Assembly (NCBI GenBank): GCA_001604105.1 | Contig: LVAQ01000013.1 | Span: 186,001-250,000 of the forward strand | Length of the DNA: 64,000 bases | Direction of reading: 5' to 3' | From: Clostridiales bacterium Firm_11 | GTDB lineage: Bacteria; Bacillota; Clostridia; Christensenellales; Aristaeellaceae | Shown here: positions 1 through 9,011 of the stretch, piece after piece | Layout of the letters: each line of letters begins with the position of its first letter | Position numbering within the stretch: position 1 is the first letter of the stretch | Notes under the pieces: generated by a model | What the model saw: the letters and a program-made list of their open reading frames with translations, nothing else | What the model was told of the DNA's origin: nothing | Database searches by the model: none | Program-made: the position numbers and the translations under genes

Positions 1-1454
1 CTGGTCTGTCTGCGGCACTTGCAGCCAAAGAAGTAGGCGCGAGCGTTGTGATCGTCGAGAAAGCCGGCTCTCTGGGCGGCAACTCGCTTCTGGCGGGCGG
101 CGCTTTCAACGCATGCGACCCCGAACGCCAAGCCAATGTAGAAATGAGCGACTCCCTCATGGCGGAGCTCAACCACTATCTGGAGCTTAACGAAGAAGAC
201 TTCGGTTCTTTTGCGGGCGTGCTGAGCACTGTCAAGGAGCAGATTAATACCTACCTTGCAGGCGATACCTCCAAGCTGTTTGACAGCCCTGAACTGCACA
301 TGCTGCACGTTTATATCGGCGGCAAACGCACAGGTCTTGACGGCACAGTAATTGAGCCTGACCTTGCCTTGACTGAAGTGTTTGCGAATAACGCGATGGA
401 TTCGCTGAACTGGGCCAGTAGCTATGGCGTGGAATGGCGCGATCAGATCAGCACTGTTCTGGGCGCTATGTGGCCGCGCACGCACGGTGTTGCCAGCGAA
501 AAGATCACCGTTACGTTTGAGCGTGCCGCGCGTGAAGCCGGTGTTGACATCATGGTTGATACCCGTGCCAATGAAATCATCCTAGAGGATGGCAGAGTGG
601 TCGGCATCAAGGCTACCACCACAGCAGGCGCCAATGTGCTGCTGCACGCCAACAAGGGCGTTATCCTTGCGACGGGCGGTTATGCTGCCAATGCGCCTAT
701 GGTTGTGCAATACAATAACTATTGGGAAGGTCTGGCCGATACCATGCCTTCCACCAACGCGCCCACGATTACTGGTGACGGCATCGTGATGGCGGAAGCC
801 GTAGGTGCGGAACTCAAAGGCATGGGTTATGCCCAGCTGATGCCTTCCTCCCATCCCGTTGATGGCTCCCTGTTCAGTGGCATTTGGGGCAGCGCGGAAA
901 CACAGGTGTTTGTGAACAAAGAAGGCAAACGCTATGTTAATGAGTATTCCGAGCGGGATGTACTCTCCAAGGCAGCGCTCTTGCAGCCGGATAAACTGTT
1001 CTTCATCATCTGCGATAACAAGATCGCGAAAAACGCCGATGTGGCTGGCATGGAAGCTGCCGGCAACGTGGTATCTGCCGATACATTGGAAGAGCTTGCA
1101 AACAAGCTGGGTATTCCCGCGGATACATTCGTTGCTGAGATCGAGCGCTACAACAGCTTCGTGGATCAGCAGGAAGATGCAGACTTCGGCAAAGCCTTCT
1201 TCGGCGAGAAGATTGACGAAGCGCCCTTTGTAGCGACGCCGCGTTCTCCCTCGCTGCATCACACGATGGGCGGCGTAGCCGTCGATACCCAGACGCGTGT
1301 GCTGGATGCCAACGGCGAAGTGATCCCGGGCTTCTACGCCGCGGGTGAAGTGACTGGTGGCTTGCATGCAGGCAACCGTCTTGGCGGTAACGCCATGACT
1401 GACTTCCTTGTGTTCGGCCGCATTGCCGGAACCAATGCCGCCAGCGCAGAGTAA
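1..1454 (+). CDS. FAD-dependent oxidoreductase, fumarate/urocanate reductase-like (5' partial)
   Basis: The frame is open from base 3, so the gene begins before the window; 483 residues are visible. The first residues (GLSAALAAKEVGASVVIVEK) are the second half of an N-terminal Rossmann FAD site, followed by GGNSLLAGGAFNA, as in the flavocytochrome c / fumarate reductase family. Near the C-terminus are the substrate/FAD segment LHHTMGGVAVD and the closing FAD motif GFYAAGEVTGG followed by GNRLGGNAMTD, both typical of soluble fumarate-, urocanate- or enoate-reducing flavoproteins. Such enzymes reduce an unsaturated acid using an FMN- or haem-bound electron donor. The donor domain, if present, would lie upstream outside the window. 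The substrate cannot be told from the sequence. A terminator follows directly, so this is the last gene of its unit. Confidence 0.9.
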   Translation, partial: GLSAALAAKEVGASVVIVEKAGSLGGNSLLAGGAFNACDPERQANVEMSDSLMAELNHYLELNEEDFGSFAGVLSTVKEQINTYLAGDTSKLFDSPELHMLHVYIGGKRTGLDGTVIEPDLALTEVFANNAMDSLNWASSYGVEWRDQISTVLGAMWPRTHGVASEKITVTFERAAREAGVDIMVDTRANEIILEDGRVVGIKATTTAGANVLLHANKGVILATGGYAANAPMVVQYNNYWEGLADTMPSTNAPTITGDGIVMAEAVGAELKGMGYAQLMPSSHPVDGSLFSGIWGSAETQVFVNKEGKRYVNEYSERDVLSKAALLQPDKLFFIICDNKIAKNADVAGMEAAGNVVSADTLEELANKLGIPADTFVAEIERYNSFVDQQEDADFGKAFFGEKIDEAPFVATPRSPSLHHTMGGVAVDTQTRVLDANGEVIPGFYAAGEVTGGLHAGNRLGGNAMTDFLVFGRIAGTNAASAE

Positions 1455-1473
1455 CACATACCCAACAATCATC

Positions 1474-1507
1474 GGCTGCCGCATCTTTGGTGCGGCAGCC
1501 TCTTTTT
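1474..1507 (+). terminator. Rho-independent terminator
   Basis: Perfect 10-bp stem (GGCTGCCGCA at 1474-1483 pairs with 1491-1500), a 7-base loop, then TCTTTTT. It lies 20 bases after the flavoprotein stop codon. Confidence 0.93.
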
Positions 1508-1864
1508 GTAAACGACGAGATAAAGAAGTGATTTCCTGTCCAGCTTAAGAGATGAAAACCTTGGGTAGCCATGGCAAAAGCCGAGTGATCTACATAAAAG
1601 CACCTCTCGCAAGCGAACACACCACACGTCGCGCGATGATACGAGGGTTGCTTACGCCCCAAGTAATCTTCACAACAGCCGCGGGTTGCGCAACGATAAG
1701 ACGGCATGGCTGTTGTGAAGGTATTCACCCTGCATCAAATGGGTACGCCGAAGCCATAGCAATTAGGCTACCATAGCTCATTATGCCGCGAATAGTCGTT
1801 TACAGCGTTTCCCTTCAACAATCCAGATGAAACGCTCGATAGCACACTTGGTCAAAATTTCTCC
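1508..1864. other. Non-coding gap with a 13-bp inverted repeat
   Basis: No convincing gene is seen between the flavoprotein terminator and the LacI-gene promoter. The gap contains a perfect 13-bp inverted repeat, CTTCACAACAGCC (1668-1680) and its complement (1708-1720), enclosing a 27-base loop that itself contains TTGCGCAA. No T-run follows, so it is not a simple terminator. Confidence 0.5.
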
Positions 1865-1893
1865 TTGACAAACTTCTGCGAAATGCGTATCAT
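1865..1893 (+). promoter_or_regulatory. Sigma-70 type promoter of the LacI-GH31-GH65 operon
   Basis: -35 TTGACA at 1865-1870, a 17-base spacer, and -10 TATCAT at 1888-1893. It lies about 50 bases before the GTG start of the LacI-family gene. Confidence 0.8.
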
Positions 1894-1897
1894 GTGA

Positions 1898-1917
1898 TTA
1901 CTGAAACGGTTAAGTAA
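1898..1917 (+). promoter_or_regulatory. Candidate LacI-family operator
   Basis: The 20-base sequence TTACTGAAACGGTTAAGTAA is an imperfect palindrome (TTACTnAAnCGnTTnAGTAA) with the central CG usual for LacI-family operators. It begins 5 bases after the -10 box, so a bound repressor would block initiation. Autoregulation by the adjacent LacI protein is the simplest reading (inference). Confidence 0.7.
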
Positions 1918-1944
1918 TTGCCACGATGAAATGGAGGCGCATAC

Positions 1945-2991
1945 GTGCGGCGCGCAAGCATAAAAGATGTAGCCAAGGCAGCAGGCGTTTCCACCTCTAC
2001 CGTAAGCTATGTGCTCAACCAAAAGTCATCCGAAAGCATCAGTGCGCAAACAACACAGCGCGTTTGGGAGGCTGTTCGAACCCTCAACTATGTGCCGAAC
2101 CTGAATGCGCGCAGCCTCACCAGCCGCAGGACAAACCTGATTGGCGTAGTCATCCCCCAGACGGAGCCTGGCAAGGAGTTCATGTTCTCCAATCCCTTTT
2201 ACGGGGAGCTGTTATCCGCCATTGAATACACCGCAAGGCGCAATGGTTACCATCTGTTGCTCTCAGGCCCCGAGCCGGATCAAAGCTATGTGGGCATTGC
2301 CCGTAACCGCGGTGTAGATGGCATCATCATCGTAGGCTCATACCCCACCAAGAGCCTGTCCGAGTTGCATCAGCTGTCCGTACCTGTGGTTCTGGTGGAT
2401 ACGTACGTAAAGGATCCGGTGTTCCATACCATTGGCATTGATGATCGGCTGGGCGGTCTATTGGCGACACGCCATCTGCTGGAAATGGGTCATCGGCGCA
2501 TCGCCTTTGTCTCCGGTTCCATCAGCGAGCAGGGCGTAACACAAAAGCGTTTCCTGGGTTATATGGATGCGCTGAGCGAGTTTAGCCTCGCCCTTGACGA
2601 ACGCCACCTGTACCTTGGCAGCGTATCCTTTGAATTTGCTCAGTCTGTAGCCCAGGAAATGGAACGCAGGGGTAACCGAGAAACCGCTGCCTTTGCAACG
2701 GCGGATATTATGGGCATGGGACTAATCAAAGGACTGCGGCATATGAATCGAACTATACCCGATGATCTATCCGTCGTGAGTTTTGATGATGTGGATCTGG
2801 CGCGAATGAGCGACCCAAGCCTGACCACCATACACCAGGATATCGCGCAGAAAGGCATTAGCGCGGTGGAAATGATCTTAGCCGCGGCAGATGGCCACAA
2901 GGAGAAACAGGAAAGCATATTGCCCATCCAGCTAATGGTACGCGATTCGGTGCGTAGGATTGATCCAAATCAAGAATCGGGGGCGTTTTAG
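1945..2991 (+). CDS. LacI-family transcriptional regulator
   Basis: A 348-residue protein of normal LacI/PurR length. Residues about 5-30 form the helix-turn-helix (IKDVAKAAGVSTSTVSYVLN), then the hinge and a periplasmic-binding-like sensor domain (LIGVVIPQTEPGKEF, VDGIIIVGSY, FVSGSISEQGVTQKR, DLSVVSFDDVDLARMSDPSLTTIHQ). The GTG start at 1945 is preceded by GGAGG at a suitable distance. It is the first gene of a sugar operon, 2 bases before GH31, and probably represses that operon when no inducer is present. A candidate operator lies just upstream. The inducer is presumably an alpha-glucoside or a breakdown product (inference). Confidence 0.93.
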   Translation: MRRASIKDVAKAAGVSTSTVSYVLNQKSSESISAQTTQRVWEAVRTLNYVPNLNARSLTSRRTNLIGVVIPQTEPGKEFMFSNPFYGELLSAIEYTARRNGYHLLLSGPEPDQSYVGIARNRGVDGIIIVGSYPTKSLSELHQLSVPVVLVDTYVKDPVFHTIGIDDRLGGLLATRHLLEMGHRRIAFVSGSISEQGVTQKRFLGYMDALSEFSLALDERHLYLGSVSFEFAQSVAQEMERRGNRETAAFATADIMGMGLIKGLRHMNRTIPDDLSVVSFDDVDLARMSDPSLTTIHQDIAQKGISAVEMILAAADGHKEKQESILPIQLMVRDSVRRIDPNQESGAF

Positions 2992-2993
2992 CA

Positions 2994-5225
2994 ATGATCA
3001 AGCATCTCGGCGAAGAACTGGTACCCTTTGCCACAAGCCATTTCGCGCGAGAGCCTGAGTGGCCGCTTGCGGGAGAGCCTGTCATCGTACGTTGCCGTAT
3101 CGATCAAAACACGGCAATCCCCCACCTTACCCTGGAGGTAGATGGTGAACAGCGTACCCTGCTGCCCGATGAACAAGATGATCACTTTTTCACTTTTCTG
3201 TTAGGCTCATTTGCAGCTGGACGGCATATTCGGTATTGTATTTCTGCTGGCATCGAGCAAACCCCTTGGTTTACCTTTCACATAGGAACGCGGGAGACCA
3301 TCACGCGCCCGCTTTCGATCATCCGCCAAAACGATACGCTCGCTGTGGTGCTTGCGGCCGATGTGGTTTTGACCCTCACCGGAGGCGACTCGCTTACAAT
3401 GACCCTGACGCAGCAAAGCGTTTCCGGTATCTCTGTCGAATATGACTCCATCGCTTTGCCGCAATCCTTCTCCCTTACCTGTGATTCCAATTGTATTTGG
3501 AAACTTAACCGCTTAAGCGACACCCTCTGCCAATGTGTCGACTACACCCTCCAACGCGACCCAGATGGGCGCGTGACCGCCGTAAGCCTGCACATGGCCA
3601 TGAAATCCCAATATGTTCTGGGCACTGGCGAACGTTTTGATTACGTGAATATGCGTGGTCAATCCACCAACGGCCGTGTTGTGGAGAAATTTACCCACCA
3701 GGGTGCACAAAGCTACCTGCCCATCCCCTTTTTCATGACTGAACAGGGCTTTGGCTGGTATCGCAAAAGCAGTATTCCGGTGGAAATGCATTTTGAAGCA
3801 ATCACTGTACTCTCGCAGGAAACAGAGGGTGCTCTGCTGACACATGATGTAATCACCTTTGGCACGCCCGCCTTTCTGCTGAGCGATTTCGTTTCCCGTA
3901 CGGGCAACCCCGTTTTGCCGCCTGAATGGGCGTTTGGTCTTTGGATCAGCGCACATGGCTGGCGAGATGATCAGGAAGTTGACAGGCAGCTTGCGGCATT
4001 GAAGCGGTACAACTATCCAGCCACGGCTATGGTGTTGGAACAATGGAGTGATGAACGTACCTTCTATCAATGGCATCCCGACCATTGGCGCGATCCGCAG
4101 GCGATGGTTCGCCGTGTACAGGCGGCGGGTTTGCACCTGATTCTATGGCAGATTCCCATTGTAAAACATGAATGGGACGGCGAGCCCGGAGAAGCGCTTA
4201 CCGCGGACGCGCAGGAAGCCATTCAAAAAGGATACGTCATCCAAAGCGCCGATGGTTCCCCCTATCGTGTGACTGAGCGATGGTTCCACCACAGTATGAT
4301 GCTTGATTTTACAAACCCCGAAGCGGTGCGCTGGTGGTTTGGCAAACGCAAATACCTTCTGGACATGGGCATCGAGGGCTTCAAGACGGATGGAGGCGAG
4401 TTCCTCTTTGAGAAAACGGCTCGCTTGCATGACGGCACCAGCGGTCTTGCTGCGCATAACCTGTACCCGATGCAGTACTTGCGCGCTTATCACGATTTTA
4501 TACGCGATGCCGGAGTTGACGGGGTTTTGTTCAGCCGCGCGGGTTACCTCGGTGCGCAAACCTGTCCCATCCATTGGGCTGGCGATCAGGCAAGCTCGTT
4601 CTCCGAATTACAGGCATGCATGCGCGCAGGTCTTTCGGCCGGGTTATCCGGCGTGCTGTTCTGGAGCTTTGACATCGGCGGTTTTTCAGGCCCCATTCCC
4701 AGTGTGGAGCTGTACTTGCGTGCTACCGCCATGGGCTGCTTCTGCCCGGTGATGCAATGGCACTCCGAACCCCGCTCGGGTCAGTTTGAAAAGGGCGAGG
4801 GCGAAGCATACAACAACGAACGCAGCCCGTGGAATCTGGCGGAAAAATGGGGTGATGAGCGTGTGCTTACCATTGCCTGCGCGTTCGCCCGTTTACGCGA
4901 AAAGCTGCGGCCTTATCTGTGGCAAGAGGCAATCCATTGCAGCCAGAGCGCACGCCCCTTGATGGCGCACCTGTGCCTGGACTGGCCGGATGATCCCCTT
5001 GCGTGGGCGGCGGATGATCAGTACATGCTTGGCCGTGCGTTGCTCATTGCGCCCTTGTTGCACGAGGGGATGGACACGCGTGCTCTGTACCTGCCCCAAG
5101 GAGAATGGGAAGATTACTTCACCGGAGAACAACACAGCGGCGGTCGTACCATCACCGTGACCTGTCCGCTGGATCGTATACCGGTATATCGCAGGAGGGC
5201 AAGCCGTGCAACACATCAGCATTGA
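2994..5225 (+). CDS. Glycoside hydrolase family 31 (alpha-glucosidase/alpha-xylosidase type)
   Basis: A 743-residue protein with the GH31 layout: N-terminal beta-sandwich, then a TIM barrel from about residue 300. The conserved entry WAFGLWISAHGWRD is followed by the nucleophile segment GFKTDGGEF (Asp466) and the acid/base segment HWAGDQASSFSEL (Asp531). The 65-residue separation of the two acids is normal for retaining GH31 enzymes. There is no signal peptide, so it acts in the cytoplasm on imported sugar. The KTDGGEF form differs from the KTDFGE of YicI-type alpha-xylosidases, so exact specificity is open. Its last 20 bases overlap the start of the GH65 gene, suggesting translational coupling. 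Confidence 0.92.
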   Translation: MIKHLGEELVPFATSHFAREPEWPLAGEPVIVRCRIDQNTAIPHLTLEVDGEQRTLLPDEQDDHFFTFLLGSFAAGRHIRYCISAGIEQTPWFTFHIGTRETITRPLSIIRQNDTLAVVLAADVVLTLTGGDSLTMTLTQQSVSGISVEYDSIALPQSFSLTCDSNCIWKLNRLSDTLCQCVDYTLQRDPDGRVTAVSLHMAMKSQYVLGTGERFDYVNMRGQSTNGRVVEKFTHQGAQSYLPIPFFMTEQGFGWYRKSSIPVEMHFEAITVLSQETEGALLTHDVITFGTPAFLLSDFVSRTGNPVLPPEWAFGLWISAHGWRDDQEVDRQLAALKRYNYPATAMVLEQWSDERTFYQWHPDHWRDPQAMVRRVQAAGLHLILWQIPIVKHEWDGEPGEALTADAQEAIQKGYVIQSADGSPYRVTERWFHHSMMLDFTNPEAVRWWFGKRKYLLDMGIEGFKTDGGEFLFEKTARLHDGTSGLAAHNLYPMQYLRAYHDFIRDAGVDGVLFSRAGYLGAQTCPIHWAGDQASSFSELQACMRAGLSAGLSGVLFWSFDIGGFSGPIPSVELYLRATAMGCFCPVMQWHSEPRSGQFEKGEGEAYNNERSPWNLAEKWGDERVLTIACAFARLREKLRPYLWQEAIHCSQSARPLMAHLCLDWPDDPLAWAADDQYMLGRALLIAPLLHEGMDTRALYLPQGEWEDYFTGEQHSGGRTITVTCPLDRIPVYRRRASRATHQH

Positions 5226-7236
5226 ACCATGGCGTATCCGCCGTGTTTCGCCAGTGGATGACTTCAGTGAGACCATCTTTTTTACTGGGAACGGCGCTTT
5301 GGGGATTCGTGGGTTTTGCGCATGCAACGGTAAGGGAACTCCACAGGCGCATGCGGTCTTCCGCGCAGGACTGTTCAGCGCGTTAAAACCCGGCATTACC
5401 GATATGGTGCAATTGCCCGATGTGCTCACCCTTCGCCCAAGCACAGCCCCCACAACAACCATATCGCAAACGCTGGATATGCAAAGCGGTGTCGTGACGC
5501 ATGCTTGGGATACCCCTGAGGCTGCCGTAGCCATGGAGCGCTACGCAAGCATGGCGAATCATCAGCTCATCATCCAAAGGATCCGGCTCACAGCGCACAA
5601 AGCCGCTGCCTTTACCATTGAAGCAATCGCCGACCCTTCCGTACGCAATCTTCCTGTGCATGACGATCAGACCATCACATCCACCGAGCTTGCCACGCTT
5701 TTGGATATCGTACGGGTGGAAGATGAGGCCATCCATATGAAAACAATCGCGGAAGCTACTCCAATCGCGCTGCATTGGAAACTGATCAGCGACCGTGAAG
5801 CAACCCGCGATGTGGCAAGGCATGGCGATACCGTGATTACGACCCTTACCCGCGTTCTCGCTGCCGGGGAGTCATGGTGTGTGGAGAAACGCGTGCGCGT
5901 GGTCGTTGATGCAGAAGAAGTTCAAGCCGATGCAGCAGACCCTTATGCCGATCACACCGCAGCATGGGCAGCGCGCTGGAGGGATTGTGATATCACCATT
6001 GATGCAGATGATCCTGATTTGCAAGGCGCGGTACGCTATAACATCTATCAGCTGCTGGCCAATGCTCCCCACCAGCGGGGCATCTCGATCGGCGCACGCG
6101 GCTTGAGCCATGGGCGTTATAAGGGGAATACCTTTTGGGATACGGAAATCTTTATGTTTCCTTTCTACCTATGGTCGCAGCCTGAGGTCGCGCGAAACTT
6201 GCTGGTGTATCGCGCAGATCATCTACAGGATGCGCGTGCGTTGGCGGCCCGCCAAAACCTAGAGGGCGCGCGCTTTGCCTGGATGTGCAGCAACACAGGG
6301 CTGGAACAGTGTGAAAGCTGGGATATCGGTCTGTGTGAGGTTCACATTACCGCGGACGTCGCCTACGCAATGCAGCGGTATATCGAAGTAACCGGAGATC
6401 ACGCTTTCCTGAAACAATTTGCGGCTCCTGTCTTTCACGAAACCGCGCGCTATTGGCTCAGCCGCCTGACCTATGAGCCGGAAAAGGATCAGTACTCCAG
6501 TTTCTTTGTCAAGGGGCCGGATGAATACTGCGGCGCCACCATTAACAACACCTTTACCAACTTCATGGCGCGCAACAACATCCGCCTGGCACTGGCGCAA
6601 GCCAGCTTGACCGAAACCCAGCAGGAAGCGCTTACCCGAGCAGAGGCACGCATTCCCTTGCTGTACGACCCTGCCCGTGACCTCTACCTGCAAGATGAAC
6701 TGCTGGAGCGTCTGGAGCCCATCACGCTCCCAAAGGATGACGATGAACCTTCCTACAAGCGATATTGCTTCGACCGTATGCAGCGGTACCGCGTAATCAA
6801 GCAGGCGGATCTGGTCTTGCTGATGACGCTTTTCCCCAATGATTTCACCCCTCGCCAGCAACGCAATGTGTTTGACTGTTATGAGCCGTTAACCCTGCAC
6901 GATTCCACCCTTAGCTACGGCCCGCATGCGCAGCTTGCGCTGCGGCTGGGTTTGTGGGAGAAGGCAGAAACCTATCTGCGTAAAGCGGTATACCTTGATT
7001 TGCGAAACGTGATGGGCAACGCAGGCCACGAAGGGCTTCATATGGCGGCATTGGGCGCCGCATGGCAAGCCTTGGTATTCGGCGCCGTTGGCTTGTGGTC
7101 GTCCGATGGACAACTGCGCGTATCTCCCGCGCTCCCACCCTCCATACACCGTATCGCATTGTGTGTCTATCACCGCGGCAAGCGTTATCAGGTGGAGGTC
7201 TCGCGGGATAACGCTGTGCTCAGGGAGGAGGAATAA
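5206..7236 (+). CDS. Glycoside hydrolase family 65 phosphorylase/hydrolase
   Basis: A 676-residue protein. The N-terminal beta-sandwich is followed by an (alpha/alpha)6 barrel containing GRYKGNTFWDTEIFMFPFY and the catalytic segment KGPDEYCGATINNTFTNFMA, with the general acid at Glu440. GH65 includes maltose, trehalose, kojibiose and nigerose phosphorylases, which split a disaccharide with phosphate to give beta-glucose-1-phosphate, and a few hydrolases. It is shorter than the roughly 750 residues common in the family, mainly at the N-terminal side. The GTG start at 5206 has AGGAGG 7 bases upstream, inside the GH31 gene. Pairing with GH31 and an ABC importer indicates breakdown of an alpha-linked gluco-oligosaccharide. 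The linkage is unknown. Confidence 0.9.
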   Translation: MQHISIEPWRIRRVSPVDDFSETIFFTGNGALGIRGFCACNGKGTPQAHAVFRAGLFSALKPGITDMVQLPDVLTLRPSTAPTTTISQTLDMQSGVVTHAWDTPEAAVAMERYASMANHQLIIQRIRLTAHKAAAFTIEAIADPSVRNLPVHDDQTITSTELATLLDIVRVEDEAIHMKTIAEATPIALHWKLISDREATRDVARHGDTVITTLTRVLAAGESWCVEKRVRVVVDAEEVQADAADPYADHTAAWAARWRDCDITIDADDPDLQGAVRYNIYQLLANAPHQRGISIGARGLSHGRYKGNTFWDTEIFMFPFYLWSQPEVARNLLVYRADHLQDARALAARQNLEGARFAWMCSNTGLEQCESWDIGLCEVHITADVAYAMQRYIEVTGDHAFLKQFAAPVFHETARYWLSRLTYEPEKDQYSSFFVKGPDEYCGATINNTFTNFMARNNIRLALAQASLTETQQEALTRAEARIPLLYDPARDLYLQDELLERLEPITLPKDDDEPSYKRYCFDRMQRYRVIKQADLVLLMTLFPNDFTPRQQRNVFDCYEPLTLHDSTLSYGPHAQLALRLGLWEKAETYLRKAVYLDLRNVMGNAGHEGLHMAALGAAWQALVFGAVGLWSSDGQLRVSPALPPSIHRIALCVYHRGKRYQVEVSRDNAVLREEE

Positions 7237-7238
7237 CC

Positions 7239-8126
7239 ATGTATGTTCCCAAAACCATTGGTCGGCGTGTCACGACAGCCGTTTTTCTAGCGCCTTCGCT
7301 GTTGGGTATGGTCGTCTTTTGTCTGATACCGATTGTCTCCACGTTGGTATTCAGCCTTCTGGATTATGATCTGCTCGCGGGCACAGCAAGCTTTGTGGGC
7401 CTGGATAACTTTGTTCGCATCCTTACTGGGCGTGAGTTTCCGGCTGTGGTCACCCATACGCTTACCTATCTTGGGCTATACCTGCCGCTGATAATGATCA
7501 TGTCACTTGGGCAAGGGTTACTGCTGAATCATCCTTTTCCGGGTCGGCAGGTGTTCCGTGCTATTTTCTATCTGCCGGTCATCACCTCATGGGTGGCGGC
7601 CGCGGTGGTGTGGCAGTGGGTGCTCAGCGGCAAATATGGTTTGCTAAACCAAATGCTGCAAAGCATTGGGATTCAAGGGCCTGGTTGGCTGAGCAACAAA
7701 GATTGGGCGATGCCTGGCGTTGTGCTTGCCGCCATCTGGAAGGATACAGGTTATTACGCCCTGATGATCCTGGCGGCGCTGAAGTCGATCGATCCAACCT
7801 ACTATGAAGCAGCGTCCATAGACGGCGCAGGTCCGCTGAGACGGTTCTTTGGCATTACTTTGCCTTTGATCTCTCCTACGCTCTTTCTGCTGGTGGTTAT
7901 CAACGTAATCTATGGGCTGCAGGTGTTTGAATCTGTCCTCATCATGACCAATGGCGGGCCGGGCGATGCGACTACGGTCTTTCTGGAACGCATTTTCAAG
8001 TACGCGTTCCGCCAGTATAAGATGGGCGTAGCCTCGGCTTATTCTTGGATACTGTTTGTGTTCATCCTGCTCTTTACGCTGGTGCAATTCCGTCTGCAAA
8101 AGAAGTGGGTGAATTATGATGCGTAA
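7239..8126 (+). CDS. Sugar ABC transporter permease, MalF/UgpA type
   Basis: A 295-residue integral membrane protein with six predicted membrane segments, the first at about residues 10-35. The cytoplasmic EAA loop, EAASIDGAGPLRRFFGITLP, is where the ATPase docks. It begins 2 bases after the GH65 gene and overlaps the second permease by 11 bases. It forms the membrane channel of a CUT1-class importer with the next permease and the binding protein at 9012. No ATPase is encoded in the operon, so a shared MsmX/MalK-type ATPase elsewhere is likely used, as is common in Bacillota. Confidence 0.93.
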   Translation: MYVPKTIGRRVTTAVFLAPSLLGMVVFCLIPIVSTLVFSLLDYDLLAGTASFVGLDNFVRILTGREFPAVVTHTLTYLGLYLPLIMIMSLGQGLLLNHPFPGRQVFRAIFYLPVITSWVAAAVVWQWVLSGKYGLLNQMLQSIGIQGPGWLSNKDWAMPGVVLAAIWKDTGYYALMILAALKSIDPTYYEAASIDGAGPLRRFFGITLPLISPTLFLLVVINVIYGLQVFESVLIMTNGGPGDATTVFLERIFKYAFRQYKMGVASAYSWILFVFILLFTLVQFRLQKKWVNYDA

Positions 8127-8952
8127 ACGCTTTCCATTGCTCAAGGGATTTGTCTTCTACCTGGCTATCCTGCTCCTTGCGCTGATTACTATGTTGCCTT
8201 TTCTATGGATGCTTTCCAGTTCGTTCAAAAGCGCGGAAACCATTCGTACGATTCCTCTCCGATGGATTCCGGAGCATCCTTCGCTGGATGGCTATATACG
8301 GGTGTTCAACCTTCAAGGTTTCAGTTTCGCACGCGCATCGTTCAACAGCCTGTTTCTGGCAGTCATGAGTACTTTTGTACAGGTAATGAGCGCTTGTATG
8401 GCCGCCTTTGTATTTACCAAACTGCCTTTCAAAGGTTCTGGCAAAGTGTTTGGCCTCTATATTGCCACCATGATGATCCCGGGCACTGTAACCATGGTAC
8501 CCAACTATGTGATTCTGCGCGTGTTAGGGCTGCTGAATACCTATACCGGCGTCATTCTACCGTACTTTGCTAATGCCTTCGGGGTTTTCCTCATGCGCCA
8601 ATCCATGCTGACGCTCAACGACAGCTATCTGGAATCGGCCATGCTGGATGGCGCATCCCTGTTTCGTGTATTTTTCAAGATTGTGCTGCCCATGGTCGCG
8701 CCAACCCTATCCACCATGGTTCTGCTGGCTTTCATGGGGAGCTGGAACAGTTACCTTTGGCCGCTGATCGTGCTCACCAGCACCGATATGCAGACACTTC
8801 AGGTAATCCTTGCCAACATGAATGGCATGTATAAGAGTAATGAGCATGTGATCATGGCAGGCGCGGTACTCACCATTCTGCCGATCCTGCTTGTGTACGT
8901 ACTCTCCCAGAACCGTGTGGATAGCGGCATCGCGCTGGGCGGGTTGAAATAG
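8116..8952 (+). CDS. Sugar ABC transporter permease, MalG/UgpE type
   Basis: A 278-residue inner-membrane permease with an N-terminal membrane helix (about residues 10-30), the LPFLWMLSSSFKS region typical of MalG homologues, and the EAA loop ESAMLDGASLFRVFFKIVLP. It overlaps the preceding permease and would pair with it. The operon continues into the binding protein 59 bases later. Confidence 0.93.
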   Translation: MMRKRFPLLKGFVFYLAILLLALITMLPFLWMLSSSFKSAETIRTIPLRWIPEHPSLDGYIRVFNLQGFSFARASFNSLFLAVMSTFVQVMSACMAAFVFTKLPFKGSGKVFGLYIATMMIPGTVTMVPNYVILRVLGLLNTYTGVILPYFANAFGVFLMRQSMLTLNDSYLESAMLDGASLFRVFFKIVLPMVAPTLSTMVLLAFMGSWNSYLWPLIVLTSTDMQTLQVILANMNGMYKSNEHVIMAGAVLTILPILLVYVLSQNRVDSGIALGGLK

Positions 8953-8956
8953 AGCA

Positions 8957-8974
8957 TAACGCAAGCGTGCGTTA
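8957..8974 (+). repeat. Small intercistronic hairpin
   Basis: TAACGCA (8957-8963) pairs with TGCGTTA (8968-8974) around a 4-base loop, between the second permease and the binding-protein gene. It has no T-run. It may protect or process the mRNA end upstream of the binding-protein message (inference). Confidence 0.45.
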
Positions 8975-9011
8975 GCGATACCAATCCAATACAATAAGGA
9001 GGAACCGATCC

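Noticed and set aside
1793..1900. Short minus-strand frame (peptide TKCAIERFIWIVEGKRCKRL) considered as a transposase remnant
   Set aside because: Only about 25 codons, no start, no terminal repeats and no matching DDE-type motif.
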